Assembly: GCF_000019965.1 (NCBI RefSeq)
Contig: NC_010571.1
Span: 558,001 to 622,000, forward strand
Length of the DNA stretch: 64,000 nt
Direction of reading: 5' to 3'
DNA from: Opitutus terrae PB90-1
GTDB taxonomy: Bacteria > Verrucomicrobiota > Verrucomicrobiia > Opitutales > Opitutaceae
The notes beneath the pieces were generated by a model, which searched no databases, was not told the DNA's origin, and saw nothing but the letters and a program-made list of their open reading frames with translations. Positions 51,055 through 60,078 of this stretch are shown here, in pieces. A program made the translations under genes and the position numbers. Within the stretch, counting starts at the first letter, position 1. Every line of letters begins with the position of its first letter.

Positions 51055-52749
51055 TCAGAACACCGCGCGGCCGGTGAAATACAGCACGCCGGCCGTAACC
51101 AGCAGACACACCACGGTCGCGATCTTGGCGCCACGCGCATTCCAGACGTAGGCGGCGCCAGCACCGCCCTGGGCCGCTTCGGCCGCTGTCTGCGCGGCGA
51201 ACTTAAACGTCCGCTGCGCGAGGAAAAGCTTCAGCGCCGCGCTCGCCAGCAGCAGCCAGAACTGCACTTGCCCCGTCCCATCCGCCCGATCCTGCAGCGA
51301 GCCGACGATCTTGGCATCGATCAGCAAGATCACGAGGATGCCGAGCATCGCATACACGGACGCGCGGCCGGCAATCCGTTGCACCGTTCGCTCGAGAGCT
51401 GTCAGCCGCGTCGGGTCGTCAGCCGTGATCATGACGTGATGGGCGTCAGGCGCGGGTTCCCGGCTTTCATCCGCAGCCAGTGGGAACGGCGCCTTCCACG
51501 CCGCCCAAACCGACGGCACGGAGGCGAACATCACGACGACGAAGAAGGTGGAGAACCCGAGCCACTCCGCCAGCGGGCCGGAGGCCATCGTCGTCGGCAC
51601 AAGCATCAGATTCATGAGCGACGTGGCGAACGCGTAGTGGGTCATCGTCGCGCGGCCCGGCGCCAGCTGTTGCATCATGTAAACCATGTTGCCGACGAAG
51701 CCGAACCCGTAGCCGAACTTCTCGATGCTCACGAGCGTCGCGATCGTGGAGTAGTCCAGCCCGTGGTGCGCAGCACCGTAGTGGCTGAGATACACGAAAG
51801 TGAAATGCGGCACGTTGAGGCAGAGCCCGAGGATCGGGAGCGCTTTCTTCAGTCCGATTTTGCCAAGGAAAAGCCCGCCGAGCACGCCACCGACGATGTT
51901 CGCGATGGTCCCCCAGACCGCATCGATGTTGGCGACCTGCCCGGCCGTCAGCCCAAGCCCGCCCGTTTCGGTGGACGACTGCATGAACAGCTTGCCTTCG
52001 ACCAACAGCAGGCCCTCCCCGAAGCGATAGAGGAACACGAACGCGATCATCCCCCAGAATGCCCGCTTGTGGAAAAACGTCGTCGCCGTATCGAGAAAGT
52101 CGCCCACCACTTCGCGCGCGCTGTGCGGCCGGTGCGCGATGCTGCCGGTCGGCAGCGCCCAGATGTGCCACACGGCAAACACACCCATCGCCACCGCGGC
52201 CGTGATCCAGACGGCCATCCACATCTTGACCGGCGACCACTGCTGCGCGTTGGCCAGCATCTCCATCCCGCTGATGAGCACGCCGGTCGCGAGCACTTTG
52301 CCGAGATTCCAGAACATGCTCTGGAACCCCGCGCTGTTGGCCTGCGACTTCCGGCTCAGCGCCGTCAGGTAGATGCCATCACCGCAGATATCCTGGGTCG
52401 ACGACGCGAACGCCGCGACCCACAGCAGCGCGATGGTGATCTTGAAGAATCCCGGCATCGGCAGCGCCATCGCCACGCCGACGAACAGCACCGCGATCAG
52501 CGCCTCCATCGCGAGCACGAAGAATTTCTTCGTGCGGTACATGTCGAGGAACGCCGCCCAGAGCGGCTTCAGCGACCACGCCACGATGATACTGCCTAAC
52601 GCAACCGTGTTCTGTCCGTCGCTCACCCCCAGCGCTTTGAACATCGTCGAGGCCGTGCCGTTGACGACGTTGAACGGGATGCCCATCGCGAGGTAGAGCG
52701 ACGGCACCCAAAACAAGGCATGGCGGACCTGATTCCGAAGTGGGGTCAT
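51055..52749 (-). CDS. MFS transporter, AmpG-like
   Basis: Membrane transporter of 564 residues with about 12-14 helices. Start ATG 52749 (MTPLRNQVRHALFWVPSLYL). The first helix pair and YLAMGIPFNVVNGTASTMFKALG, the SLKPLWAAFLDMYRTKKFF loop and the QDICGDGIYLTAL segment resemble the AmpG/PAT group that imports muropeptides, but Verrucomicrobia have many such carriers. A charged loop of about 50 residues (ADESREPAPDAHH) precedes the last helices. Substrate is unknown. No neighbour gene points to one. Confidence 0.8.
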   Translation of the reverse strand: MTPLRNQVRHALFWVPSLYLAMGIPFNVVNGTASTMFKALGVSDGQNTVALGSIIVAWSLKPLWAAFLDMYRTKKFFVLAMEALIAVLFVGVAMALPMPGFFKITIALLWVAAFASSTQDICGDGIYLTALSRKSQANSAGFQSMFWNLGKVLATGVLISGMEMLANAQQWSPVKMWMAVWITAAVAMGVFAVWHIWALPTGSIAHRPHSAREVVGDFLDTATTFFHKRAFWGMIAFVFLYRFGEGLLLVEGKLFMQSSTETGGLGLTAGQVANIDAVWGTIANIVGGVLGGLFLGKIGLKKALPILGLCLNVPHFTFVYLSHYGAAHHGLDYSTIATLVSIEKFGYGFGFVGNMVYMMQQLAPGRATMTHYAFATSLMNLMLVPTTMASGPLAEWLGFSTFFVVVMFASVPSVWAAWKAPFPLAADESREPAPDAHHVMITADDPTRLTALERTVQRIAGRASVYAMLGILVILLIDAKIVGSLQDRADGTGQVQFWLLLASAALKLFLAQRTFKFAAQTAAEAAQGGAGAAYVWNARGAKIATVVCLLVTAGVLYFTGRAVF

Positions 52750-53307
52750 CGGGAGGAGGAAACTGGGACTGGCCTGACGCAAGCGAGCATGAAACATCGC
52801 AGTTCAGTCGCGCTCCGCGCGATCGACGACGTGGCTTGATGTGGCACGGGCGTCCCGCCCGTGCACCGGTGCGGGCCGATCCTCCGCCTGGTCGGAGAGC
52901 GACAGTCTCTCAAACGAGCCGTTCGCGTCCACAGCACTGAGGCTTTTTCACGGGCGAGACGCCCGTGCCACCTTGGTCGCCGCGCTGGATGAAATTGGCC
53001 CCGCCAGGCCCACGCACATTCGGTTGGCCTACCCCTAGACATTGCCGAGGTTCACGAACCTGACGGGAAAGTGATTCTTCGCGCCGTCTGCCATAGTCAC
53101 GCCGCGTGGTTCAAATCTACCGCGGATTCGCTCCAACTCTAGCGCAGCAGAATGGGAGTGCGTGGGAACAGAAGTCATGGCGCCGGAAAACGGTCCACCG
53201 TGCCTGAGTGCCTCGCGCGGCGGAATCTCGGCCCACACTCTATCGTTAGGGTGCTCCCCCGCCGTCTGCTTCTCGATACGAGGAAGCAGGAGGCTGCCGA
53301 GTCCGGC
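52750..53307. other. Gene-free stretch with a palindromic element
   Basis: 558 bp between the MFS gene and the small lipoprotein gene. Only the element at 52841-52971 stands out. Short open frames on both strands look spurious. The end of this stretch must hold the 3' flank of the lipoprotein gene. Confidence 0.5.
52841..52971. repeat. Palindromic element with gtggcacgggcg ends
   Basis: It begins gtggcacgggcgtcccgccc and ends gggcgagacgcccgtgccac, so both ends are small hairpins and also inverted to each other. Length about 131 bp, no coding capacity. Confidence 0.8.
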
Positions 53308-53733
53308 CTATTTCGCACTAATCTTAATACGAAACGGCAGTCCCCGGCCCCAAGACACCCAGAGAGGATTCACCTGCGTAAAACTGGCAGTCGCCCAGAC
53401 AGTCGAGCCGTGCGGCTTGACGGACCAAAAATACTCGCCCGGAAGCAGCCCGCCTGGCGGAGTATGTTCGGTGCCTTCGATATTCTCTGTGTAGTATTGG
53501 CTCTCGCCGGGCGCACCGTCGGGCCCGACAAACCAAATCGCGAAATCGTAGGCTGCTACACCGGCCGCAGGCTTCCACGAGAATGTCGGATGCAGCGTAT
53601 GAACTTCCACCGCACTCTGCGGCATCACTCCACTCGGTCGAAAGCTTATCGGCTCAATCGTAGGAAACTTGGCCACGCCAACACACCCCGCCAACAAGGT
53701 GGTTACACAGCACAAAAACACTCGACGACGCAT
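53308..53733 (-). CDS. Small lipoprotein of unknown function
   Basis: 141 residues. Signal peptide with lipobox LLAGC (MRRRVFLCCVTTLLAGCVGV), so probably membrane-anchored. The mature part is predicted to be beta-rich, with HPTFSWKPAAGVAAYDFAIW and GEYFWSVKPHG, reminiscent of fibronectin-type III-like modules. No specific family recognised. Confidence 0.75.
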   Translation of the reverse strand: MRRRVFLCCVTTLLAGCVGVAKFPTIEPISFRPSGVMPQSAVEVHTLHPTFSWKPAAGVAAYDFAIWFVGPDGAPGESQYYTENIEGTEHTPPGGLLPGEYFWSVKPHGSTVWATASFTQVNPLWVSWGRGLPFRIKISAK

Positions 53734-53855
53734 AAAGATCTATCAGCGAAGCTGCAGGAAAAGGGTAGCGTGTCGAGGCCGGGTTGTTTGGCGTCGGAGC
53801 TGGCCGCTTCAATCAACCATGGCGGATGCGTGTGATCCACGGTGAAAGGAATCCC

Positions 53856-53932
53856 CTTTCGTGTCGTTCGTGTGTTTCGTGGTTCACTCCGCGCTGGCGG
53901 CCCAGGGCGGCCGTGCTCCCACGCCGGCCTAC
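53856..53932. repeat. Two repeat arms downstream of the FKBP gene
   Basis: 53856-53886 holds gtgtcgttcgtgtgtttcgt plus ggttca, a single arm of the kind seen paired in nuo spacers. 53896-53932, on the minus strand, begins gtaggccggcgtgggagcac. The TAG in this gtagg supplies the stop codon of the FKBP gene. Confidence 0.6.
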
Positions 53933-54738
53933 TTCGCTTTCGGCGCGATCTCGTGCAGCTCGACGAAAAATGCGAGCGGCACGCCGCGCGGAATGTCGGC
54001 CGGCCATTGCTGCGCCGGGAAGGCCAGCGTCGGCGGCACATACACGAGCGCCTTGCCGCCCACGCTCAACAGCTGCACGCCCTCGGCCAAGCCCGGCAAC
54101 AGATCCTTCACCGCCATCCGCACCCGCGCTCGGCTAAAATTCCGCAGCTCAGTGCCGTCCGGCAGCCGGCCCGCAAAACTAATCACGACGGTGTCCGCCG
54201 CCGTTGGGTGCGGCCCACCATAGCCTTCCTCAGTCACGCGATAGTGCAGCCCGCTCGCCGTCTGCTGTACGCCTTCTTTTTCGCGCAGGATCCGAAAATA
54301 CTCCTCGGCCGGATCCGGCTGCTCGACCGCGAGCATCTTCTGCACGCGCTGGCTGATTTCGTCGCGGAGTTGCTTCGCGTCGTCATCGAGCGGCACGCCG
54401 CGGCCTTCGTAGCTCGAGCGAAAGCCCGCCAAGAACTCGGTGAACTGCTGCTCCGTCCAGCCGAGATCCGGAATTCGGTTGTTCTCCGCCATGTAGGAGC
54501 CCAACGCCGCATACGGACCTCGTGCGACCACCGTGGCGGGCGTGGCCGCTGCCGGCGTCGGCGTCGACTTCGGCGCCACGGTGCTGCTCAGTTCCAGGGC
54601 GGCGGACTCGGGCGCGCGGTTTCGCCGCGCCATCATCACCAGCACGAGCGTGAGCAGCAGCACGTTCACGCCAAGCAGCACGAGGGCGAGGCCGCGCCAT
54701 GGCGGCGCGGAGGAGACGGGCGCAGAGGATGTTTTCAC
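53929..54738 (-). CDS. Membrane-anchored FKBP-type peptidyl-prolyl isomerase
   Basis: 269 residues from GTG 54738, which overlaps the stop of the ASPIC-UnbV gene (GTGA). One N-terminal membrane helix (about 14-36), a Pro/Ala-rich linker, an FKBP-N-type helical region (SYMAENNRIPDLGWTEQQF) and a C-terminal FKBP domain (about 165-265) with VVISFAGRLPDGTELRN, DLLPGLAEGVQLLSVGGKA and VYVPPTLAFP. It probably folds exported proteins, perhaps the co-encoded ASPIC-UnbV protein; this is inference. Its stop codon TAG is part of a spacer repeat. Confidence 0.9.
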   Translation of the reverse strand: MKTSSAPVSSAPPWRGLALVLLGVNVLLLTLVLVMMARRNRAPESAALELSSTVAPKSTPTPAAATPATVVARGPYAALGSYMAENNRIPDLGWTEQQFTEFLAGFRSSYEGRGVPLDDDAKQLRDEISQRVQKMLAVEQPDPAEEYFRILREKEGVQQTASGLHYRVTEEGYGGPHPTAADTVVISFAGRLPDGTELRNFSRARVRMAVKDLLPGLAEGVQLLSVGGKALVYVPPTLAFPAQQWPADIPRGVPLAFFVELHEIAPKAK

Positions 54739-57700
54739 GGAGCGGAGAACCGGATGATTTTCGCCGGAGGAGTGGAGAAGGTTTGGACCGATTCGCGTCC
54801 ATCCGGCCAGCGAATTTTCAATTCGGTCGGCAGAGCAGAATCGAGATAGCCGAAGAACACGGTCGCGCTCGACTGCGCGAAGTAGCCCGAACCGGCGGCG
54901 ATCTCCGCCGTCTGGTGCGAGCCGTCGGCCAGCGTCAGCGTGAGTCGCGCGCCGATCGCCGCCGGATTGCCCCGCGCAGCTTGCAGCGCCACACCGAAAC
55001 TCCGGCGGCCGGGCAGCGCGCGGTTGAGATAGGCCAGCGGCCGGTCGTTGTTGCGCGTGGCGAAAAAGTCCGGCCACCCGTCCTGATTGAGATCGGCGAC
55101 GAGGAGGGACTTCGCGTCGCGGCGCACGATCACGCCGCTCTCCCCTGCCGAGATGGGCATGAATCCGCCGCGGCCATCGCCGCGCAGCAGCCAGCCCACG
55201 CCACCATCCATCCGCCCGAGAAACGGCACCGCCGCGTAGGAGTTGCCCACGAGGAGGATGTCCGCGCGACCGTCACCGTCGAAATCGCCCGCCGCCGTGC
55301 CGAACACCGGCGCGATCTGCGCCAACCGCGGCAGCGGTGCGAACCGGAACGTCCCGTCCAGCTGTGACAGGAACACGCCGCTCTGCAGTTTCGTCACCGC
55401 GAATTTCGTCGCCGCCGCAAGCGACGCGGCCGGGAACACATCCTCGAGCGGGGCGCGCGCATACGACTCCGCGTCGCGGAACCGTTTCGCCAGCGAGGGG
55501 AACAGCTTCAGCATCTCCAGCCGCGTGCGCCGCGGATACCACACGCCATTCTCCGCGTGCGCCTCGATCAACTGCGGCGCCGAGCCATCGACGCTCACGC
55601 CGACGTAGAGCAGCGCGGGTTCCGCCGACGACGCGCGGAACGGCGTGTTCAGTCCCACGTTGCCGGCGACGTAGTCCGGCCGTCCATCGCCGTTGAAATC
55701 CGCCGCCGACAGCGAGCGCCACCAGCCCGTGCCCGCCGCCGCAAAACCCAGCCGCTCGGTCGCGTCCTCGAACGTTTTTCCTTCGATATTCCGGTAGCAC
55801 GCGACGTGGCCCCAATCGTAGGCGACGAGCAGGTCGATCCAGCCGTCCGCATCAACGTCGCTCCACAACGCGCCGGTCACCATGCCGCGGTTCGCAAGCA
55901 TCGGCGCCGCCTCCGCGGTCACGTCCACGAGCCGGCCATCGCGTGACGCGAGCAGCACGCTCGGGGCCGGCTTGGCATAGCTGCCCGGCACCACGCGTCC
56001 GCCGAGGAAAACGCCGAGCCGCCCGCTGTGTTCAAAATCCGCCGCCGCTGCCGCGCCTACACTCATCGGTGGAGCGGCGACGATGTCCGCCGGCGCGCCT
56101 GAGAATCGGCCCGAGCCGTCGTTCAGCAGCAACCGCGGCCGGTAAACCGGGTCGTCCGCGGGCGCGGCAATGCCCGCCTTGGTCAGCAGCAGGTCGAGAT
56201 CGCCGTCGGCGTCCACGTCGAGCGCCACCATCGGTCCGTCTGCGACCGCGGCAAGTTCGCTGAAATCGCTGCGGCCGTAACCGAGGAACTGGCCGCCGCC
56301 CATGTTCGAGAAAAATTGACCGGGTTCGCCCGTGACGCCGCCCAGCACCAGATCGTCCTCGCGATCGGAATCGAGATTCGCGAACAACGCCGGCGGTCCC
56401 GGACGGTTCAGCCGGAACGAGATCAGCGGTTGCTCCTTTACCTGGCTCCACGGCGTGTCGCGATTCGGCACGTTGAGCCGCGCCGCATCGGTCGCGGGCA
56501 CGAACTGCGGCGTGGGCAACGTCGGCGGCGGCGCCACGGGAGCCTCCGCCGATTCAGTGATCGTGTAGCGCCGGTCGGCCACGAGATCGGTGAACGCCTG
56601 GTGCCGGCCGCTCGGCCATTCGATCGTGAGCCGCTTGATCTGCGTCTGTTCGCCGAGACCGAAATGCACGATCGGCTCGCTCGTCGAATCATAGCCGCGC
56701 GCCAGGGTAAGCGACCGCGCTTGTTCGCCAGCGTCTGTCTCGATCCGCACGATCGCACCGACGCCGTAGCGATTCGAGGTCGTGCCACGGAGCGCCAGAG
56801 TCACCGCATGTCCGCTGTCGGTGTCGTTGCGACACAGCGTGACGTTTCCATCCATGTTCACGAACGCGAGATCGAGATCGCCATCGCCGTCCAGATCGCC
56901 GGTCGCGGCGCCGAAGCTCACGCCGAGGTGATCGAGCCCCCAGCTCTGGCTCACGTTCTCGAACCGCAGCTCGCCGCGATTTCGAAACGCGAGGTTATTC
57001 TCATTCAGCACCGGACTGGACTTCATGATCTTGATCCGGTCCGCGATCCGCTCCTTCGTCGCCATCTGCTGCAGGATGTCGATGCCGTGCAGCTCGCGCA
57101 TGATCCCGTTGGTGAAATGCACGTCGACCCAGCCGTCGTTATCGTAGTCCTCGAACCGCACCGACCAGGTCCAATCCGTCGAGGCGAGCCCGGCCAGCTG
57201 CGCCGCCTCCAACATCACGCCGGCACCGGTGTTGAGGTAGAGGGCGTTCCGCATGATCTGCACCGCCGCCTCGGGCCGCTGCTCGTCATCGAGCAGCTGC
57301 GCGCGCAGCTTGGCCATCCCGCGGTGGTCCTTGTAGCGCGTGGTCGGATCCATATCCAGGACGAGCAGGTCGAGGTGACCATCGTTGTTCACATCCGCGA
57401 GATCCGCGCCCATCGAGGAGTTGGGCGTGTGCGGCACGACCAGGCTCAGGACGTTGCGGAAAGTCCCGTCGTGTTGGTTGTGATAGAGTACGTCCGGATC
57501 GATGAAATCGTTGTCGATGTAGATGTCGGGCCAGCCGTCCTCGTCGAAATCCCACCACGTCGCCGCGTGCCCTTGCGTGTCGCCGCCGATCCCGGCGCGT
57601 TCGCTCACGTCGGTGAACGTGCCGTTGCCGTTGTTGTGGTAGAGATGATCGGGCTGGCCGTTCGGCCGGCGTTCGCCATCGAGCAGGTTCGTCTGCACGT

Positions 57701-58316
57701 AGACGTCGAGCCAGCCGTCGCGATCGTAGTCGCAGAACGCCGCCATGCCGCTGGCGTCGTTCAACGCAAGCCCGCGGGCCGCCGCTTCTTCGCGAAACGT
57801 GCCGTCGCGCTGGTTGATGTAGAGTAGATTCGCGCCGCGCGTGCGGCAGACGTAGAGGTCGAGCCAGCCGTCGTTGTTCACGTCGGCAAACGCCGCGCCA
57901 TTGTTCCAGACGCCGCTCGCGATCGACCCGCCGAGCCCGCCGGCCTTGTCCGTCACGTCTTCGAACCGCCAGCCGCCGAGGTTGCGAAAGAGCCGGTTCG
58001 GGCCGGTTTTGCAGACCGCGAAAAGATCGGGCCGACCGTCATTGTCATAATCGCCGATGGCGAGTCCGTTGCCGATCGCCCCGAGCGAATACTCGTTGTA
58101 GTGCTCCCACCACATCGTGGGATCGTTATAGGCGTTGATCGCGACCACACCCGTTTGCTCCGCCGGGAGCGTAGCGAACATCGTCGCCCCGCGTGGTCCG
58201 GAACGTGCCGCCAGCGGCTGCGATTCGATCGCCTCCGCCGCCCGCGCGAAGGTCGCGGCCAGCAAGCCCACGCCTGCAACCACGCAACGTGCGACTCGAC
58301 CGAACGAGATGAACAT
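54735..58316 (-). CDS. Giant FG-GAP / ASPIC-UnbV protein (CRTAC1-like)
   Basis: Exported protein of 1193 residues from ATG 58316 (MFISFGRVARCVVAGVGLLA), signal peptide cut near ARA. Same plan as the paralogues at 19036-22836 and 22833-26543: propeller loops (DYDNDGRPDLFAV, DYDRDGWLDVYV, DFDEDGWPDIYI, DLDGDGDLDLAF), ASPIC-UnbV domain at about 520-610, a second set of loops, and a C-terminal ASPIC-UnbV domain ending at KIIRFSAP. Highly conserved block shared by all three near the C-terminus: NSYAxVP, then GRMDGG and LLRGDGRGGF. The longer frame to 58526 includes no plausible signal peptide. It is co-transcribed with the FKBP gene and divergent from a TPR gene. Confidence 0.88.
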   Translation of the reverse strand: MFISFGRVARCVVAGVGLLAATFARAAEAIESQPLAARSGPRGATMFATLPAEQTGVVAINAYNDPTMWWEHYNEYSLGAIGNGLAIGDYDNDGRPDLFAVCKTGPNRLFRNLGGWRFEDVTDKAGGLGGSIASGVWNNGAAFADVNNDGWLDLYVCRTRGANLLYINQRDGTFREEAAARGLALNDASGMAAFCDYDRDGWLDVYVQTNLLDGERRPNGQPDHLYHNNGNGTFTDVSERAGIGGDTQGHAATWWDFDEDGWPDIYIDNDFIDPDVLYHNQHDGTFRNVLSLVVPHTPNSSMGADLADVNNDGHLDLLVLDMDPTTRYKDHRGMAKLRAQLLDDEQRPEAAVQIMRNALYLNTGAGVMLEAAQLAGLASTDWTWSVRFEDYDNDGWVDVHFTNGIMRELHGIDILQQMATKERIADRIKIMKSSPVLNENNLAFRNRGELRFENVSQSWGLDHLGVSFGAATGDLDGDGDLDLAFVNMDGNVTLCRNDTDSGHAVTLALRGTTSNRYGVGAIVRIETDAGEQARSLTLARGYDSTSEPIVHFGLGEQTQIKRLTIEWPSGRHQAFTDLVADRRYTITESAEAPVAPPPTLPTPQFVPATDAARLNVPNRDTPWSQVKEQPLISFRLNRPGPPALFANLDSDREDDLVLGGVTGEPGQFFSNMGGGQFLGYGRSDFSELAAVADGPMVALDVDADGDLDLLLTKAGIAAPADDPVYRPRLLLNDGSGRFSGAPADIVAAPPMSVGAAAAADFEHSGRLGVFLGGRVVPGSYAKPAPSVLLASRDGRLVDVTAEAAPMLANRGMVTGALWSDVDADGWIDLLVAYDWGHVACYRNIEGKTFEDATERLGFAAAGTGWWRSLSAADFNGDGRPDYVAGNVGLNTPFRASSAEPALLYVGVSVDGSAPQLIEAHAENGVWYPRRTRLEMLKLFPSLAKRFRDAESYARAPLEDVFPAASLAAATKFAVTKLQSGVFLSQLDGTFRFAPLPRLAQIAPVFGTAAGDFDGDGRADILLVGNSYAAVPFLGRMDGGVGWLLRGDGRGGFMPISAGESGVIVRRDAKSLLVADLNQDGWPDFFATRNNDRPLAYLNRALPGRRSFGVALQAARGNPAAIGARLTLTLADGSHQTAEIAAGSGYFAQSSATVFFGYLDSALPTELKIRWPDGRESVQTFSTPPAKIIRFSAP

Positions 58317-58641
58317 GCTCCAACTCGTTCGCAGCGAGGCACTGCCGCAATGCTCATGGCGGCGTGCAAGCCGGGGCGAGGGCGCACGCCGTGGCGGGCG
58401 AGGACAGAAAAACATGCGGGCTAACATGCGGGGGCGCGCCAGAGGACACTCATGCAGTCGCGAAGAGAAGCAGAATTTGTGGATCACAGATCCCGCTTGG
58501 CCAGCCGAAGGTTCCCGTACACACACTAAACGTTAGAGCTCGCGCCCGCTTGAGCCGATCCGGGGACCGGACGTGATGCTGCCACACCTTACCCACCGCG
58601 CCACCACGCGGACGTCCTGACCACCACCTCCGTCCTGCCCC
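58317..58641. promoter_or_regulatory. Divergent control region of the third accessory locus
   Basis: 325 bp between the ASPIC-UnbV gene (leftward) and the TPR-lacI-lacI operon (rightward). It contains ctaaacgttag at 58526-58536, an imperfect dyad with central CG of the kind LacI-family regulators bind. Two LacI genes lie in the rightward operon, so this is a reasonable but weak operator candidate. No gene is supported in this stretch. Confidence 0.35.
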
Positions 58642-60078
58642 ATGAAACGGCTGCTGCCACGCCTGCTGCTCGTGCTTGCCGTACTTTGTGCCGGCGTCGC
58701 GGGCACCTTCGGCTGGCAGCGCTACTCCGCCGCCCGCCGTTGGGCAAAACTCCGTCCGCCCGCGCCCGCCACGCTGGGCACCACCGCGCCTGGGTTTGAC
58801 GCGCAGGTCGCGGCCTGCGCCGCGAAGATTCAGGCATGGCCGCCCGATCAGGCCGCACTCGCCGAATTCGCCAACCTCTGCCACGCGAACGGCCAGCTTG
58901 AATCCGCCGCGGCCGCCTACGACGTGTTGATGCAGTTGCAGCCGACCGAAGCCCGCTGGCCGCACCGGCTCGCGGTAATCGTCGCCGGCTACGGCCAGCT
59001 CGATCAGGCCATCCCGCTGCTGCAGAAAACCACGCAGCTCGCCCCCGATTACATCGTCGCGTGGCTCAAGCTCGGCGACGCGTATCTGAAGTCGAACGCC
59101 GTTCCGGAAGCCAGCGCCGCCTACGACGAGGTGCTGCGCCGCGAACCGGACAGCCGCTACGCGCTGATCGGCCTCGCGCGTTGCGACCTGCTGTCCGAAC
59201 GGCTTACCGCCGCGCGCGCGCACCTGCAACGCGCGGTGGCGGGCGTGACGGATTTCGCCGGCGCACAGAGCCTGCTCGCCGTCGTGTTCGACCGGCTCGG
59301 CAACACGGAAGCCGCGGCTACGGCCCGCAGTCGCGTGCAGCGCAGCGGGCACTACACCGAGCCGACAGACCCGTGGATGGAAGAACTGATGCTGCAATGC
59401 CACGATCCTTACGTGCTCCTCACCGCGGCCTCGACCGCGTGGGTCGAGGAACGTGCCGAGCGGGCATTCGCGCTGCTCGAACGGGCGCTCACGCTCGCGC
59501 CCGGCGATGCCCGGCTGCACCGGCAGATGGCCAAAATGCTCAGCGCACGCGGCGATCTGGCCGGAGCCCGCCGCCATCTCGAGGAAGGCGTCGCGCTCGC
59601 GCCGACCAATGACTCCATCCAACTCGACCTGATCGGAATCCTCCATCAGTTGAACGACACCGCGGCGCTGCAGCGCGTGGTTGCGGCGGGCCTTGCGGCG
59701 AATCCTGAAAGCCCCGCGATGCACTTCGAGGCCGGCATGGCCGCAGCCGCCGCGGGCCGGCTCGAGGAAGCCGCCCAACACCTCGAGTTCACCTGGCGCA
59801 CCAGCCCCGACCAGATCGCCGCGGCGATCGAGCTGGCGAATGTTTACTTTCGCGCCGGACGCGGCGACGACGGCGTCGCGCTGCTGCAGGACGCGATCAC
59901 GAAGTTTTCCCACAAGCCCGCGCCGCTGCTGCTGGTGCTGATTCGCCACGGCATCGAGACGGGCGATCCACGCACGCGCGAGTGGCTGCAGCAGGCCGTG
60001 GCGAGCGATCCGCCCGCCGGTCTCCTCGCCGACATCCGGCGCGACTATCAGCGCCGTTTCGGAGAGCCGCCGCCATGA
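58642..60078 (+). CDS. Membrane-anchored TPR protein
   Basis: 478 residues, start MKRLLPRLLLVLAVLCAGVA, one N-terminal membrane helix, then about ten TPR-like pairs. Same marks as the paralogues at 16577-18034 and 26697-28457: CHANGQLESAAAAYD, EARWPHRL, LAPDYIVAWLKLGD and DPWMEELMLQCHDP. The stop overlaps the start of the first lacI gene (ATGA), an unusual pairing of an exported TPR protein with a regulator. Confidence 0.88.
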   Translation: MKRLLPRLLLVLAVLCAGVAGTFGWQRYSAARRWAKLRPPAPATLGTTAPGFDAQVAACAAKIQAWPPDQAALAEFANLCHANGQLESAAAAYDVLMQLQPTEARWPHRLAVIVAGYGQLDQAIPLLQKTTQLAPDYIVAWLKLGDAYLKSNAVPEASAAYDEVLRREPDSRYALIGLARCDLLSERLTAARAHLQRAVAGVTDFAGAQSLLAVVFDRLGNTEAAATARSRVQRSGHYTEPTDPWMEELMLQCHDPYVLLTAASTAWVEERAERAFALLERALTLAPGDARLHRQMAKMLSARGDLAGARRHLEEGVALAPTNDSIQLDLIGILHQLNDTAALQRVVAAGLAANPESPAMHFEAGMAAAAAGRLEEAAQHLEFTWRTSPDQIAAAIELANVYFRAGRGDDGVALLQDAITKFSHKPAPLLLVLIRHGIETGDPRTREWLQQAVASDPPAGLLADIRRDYQRRFGEPPP

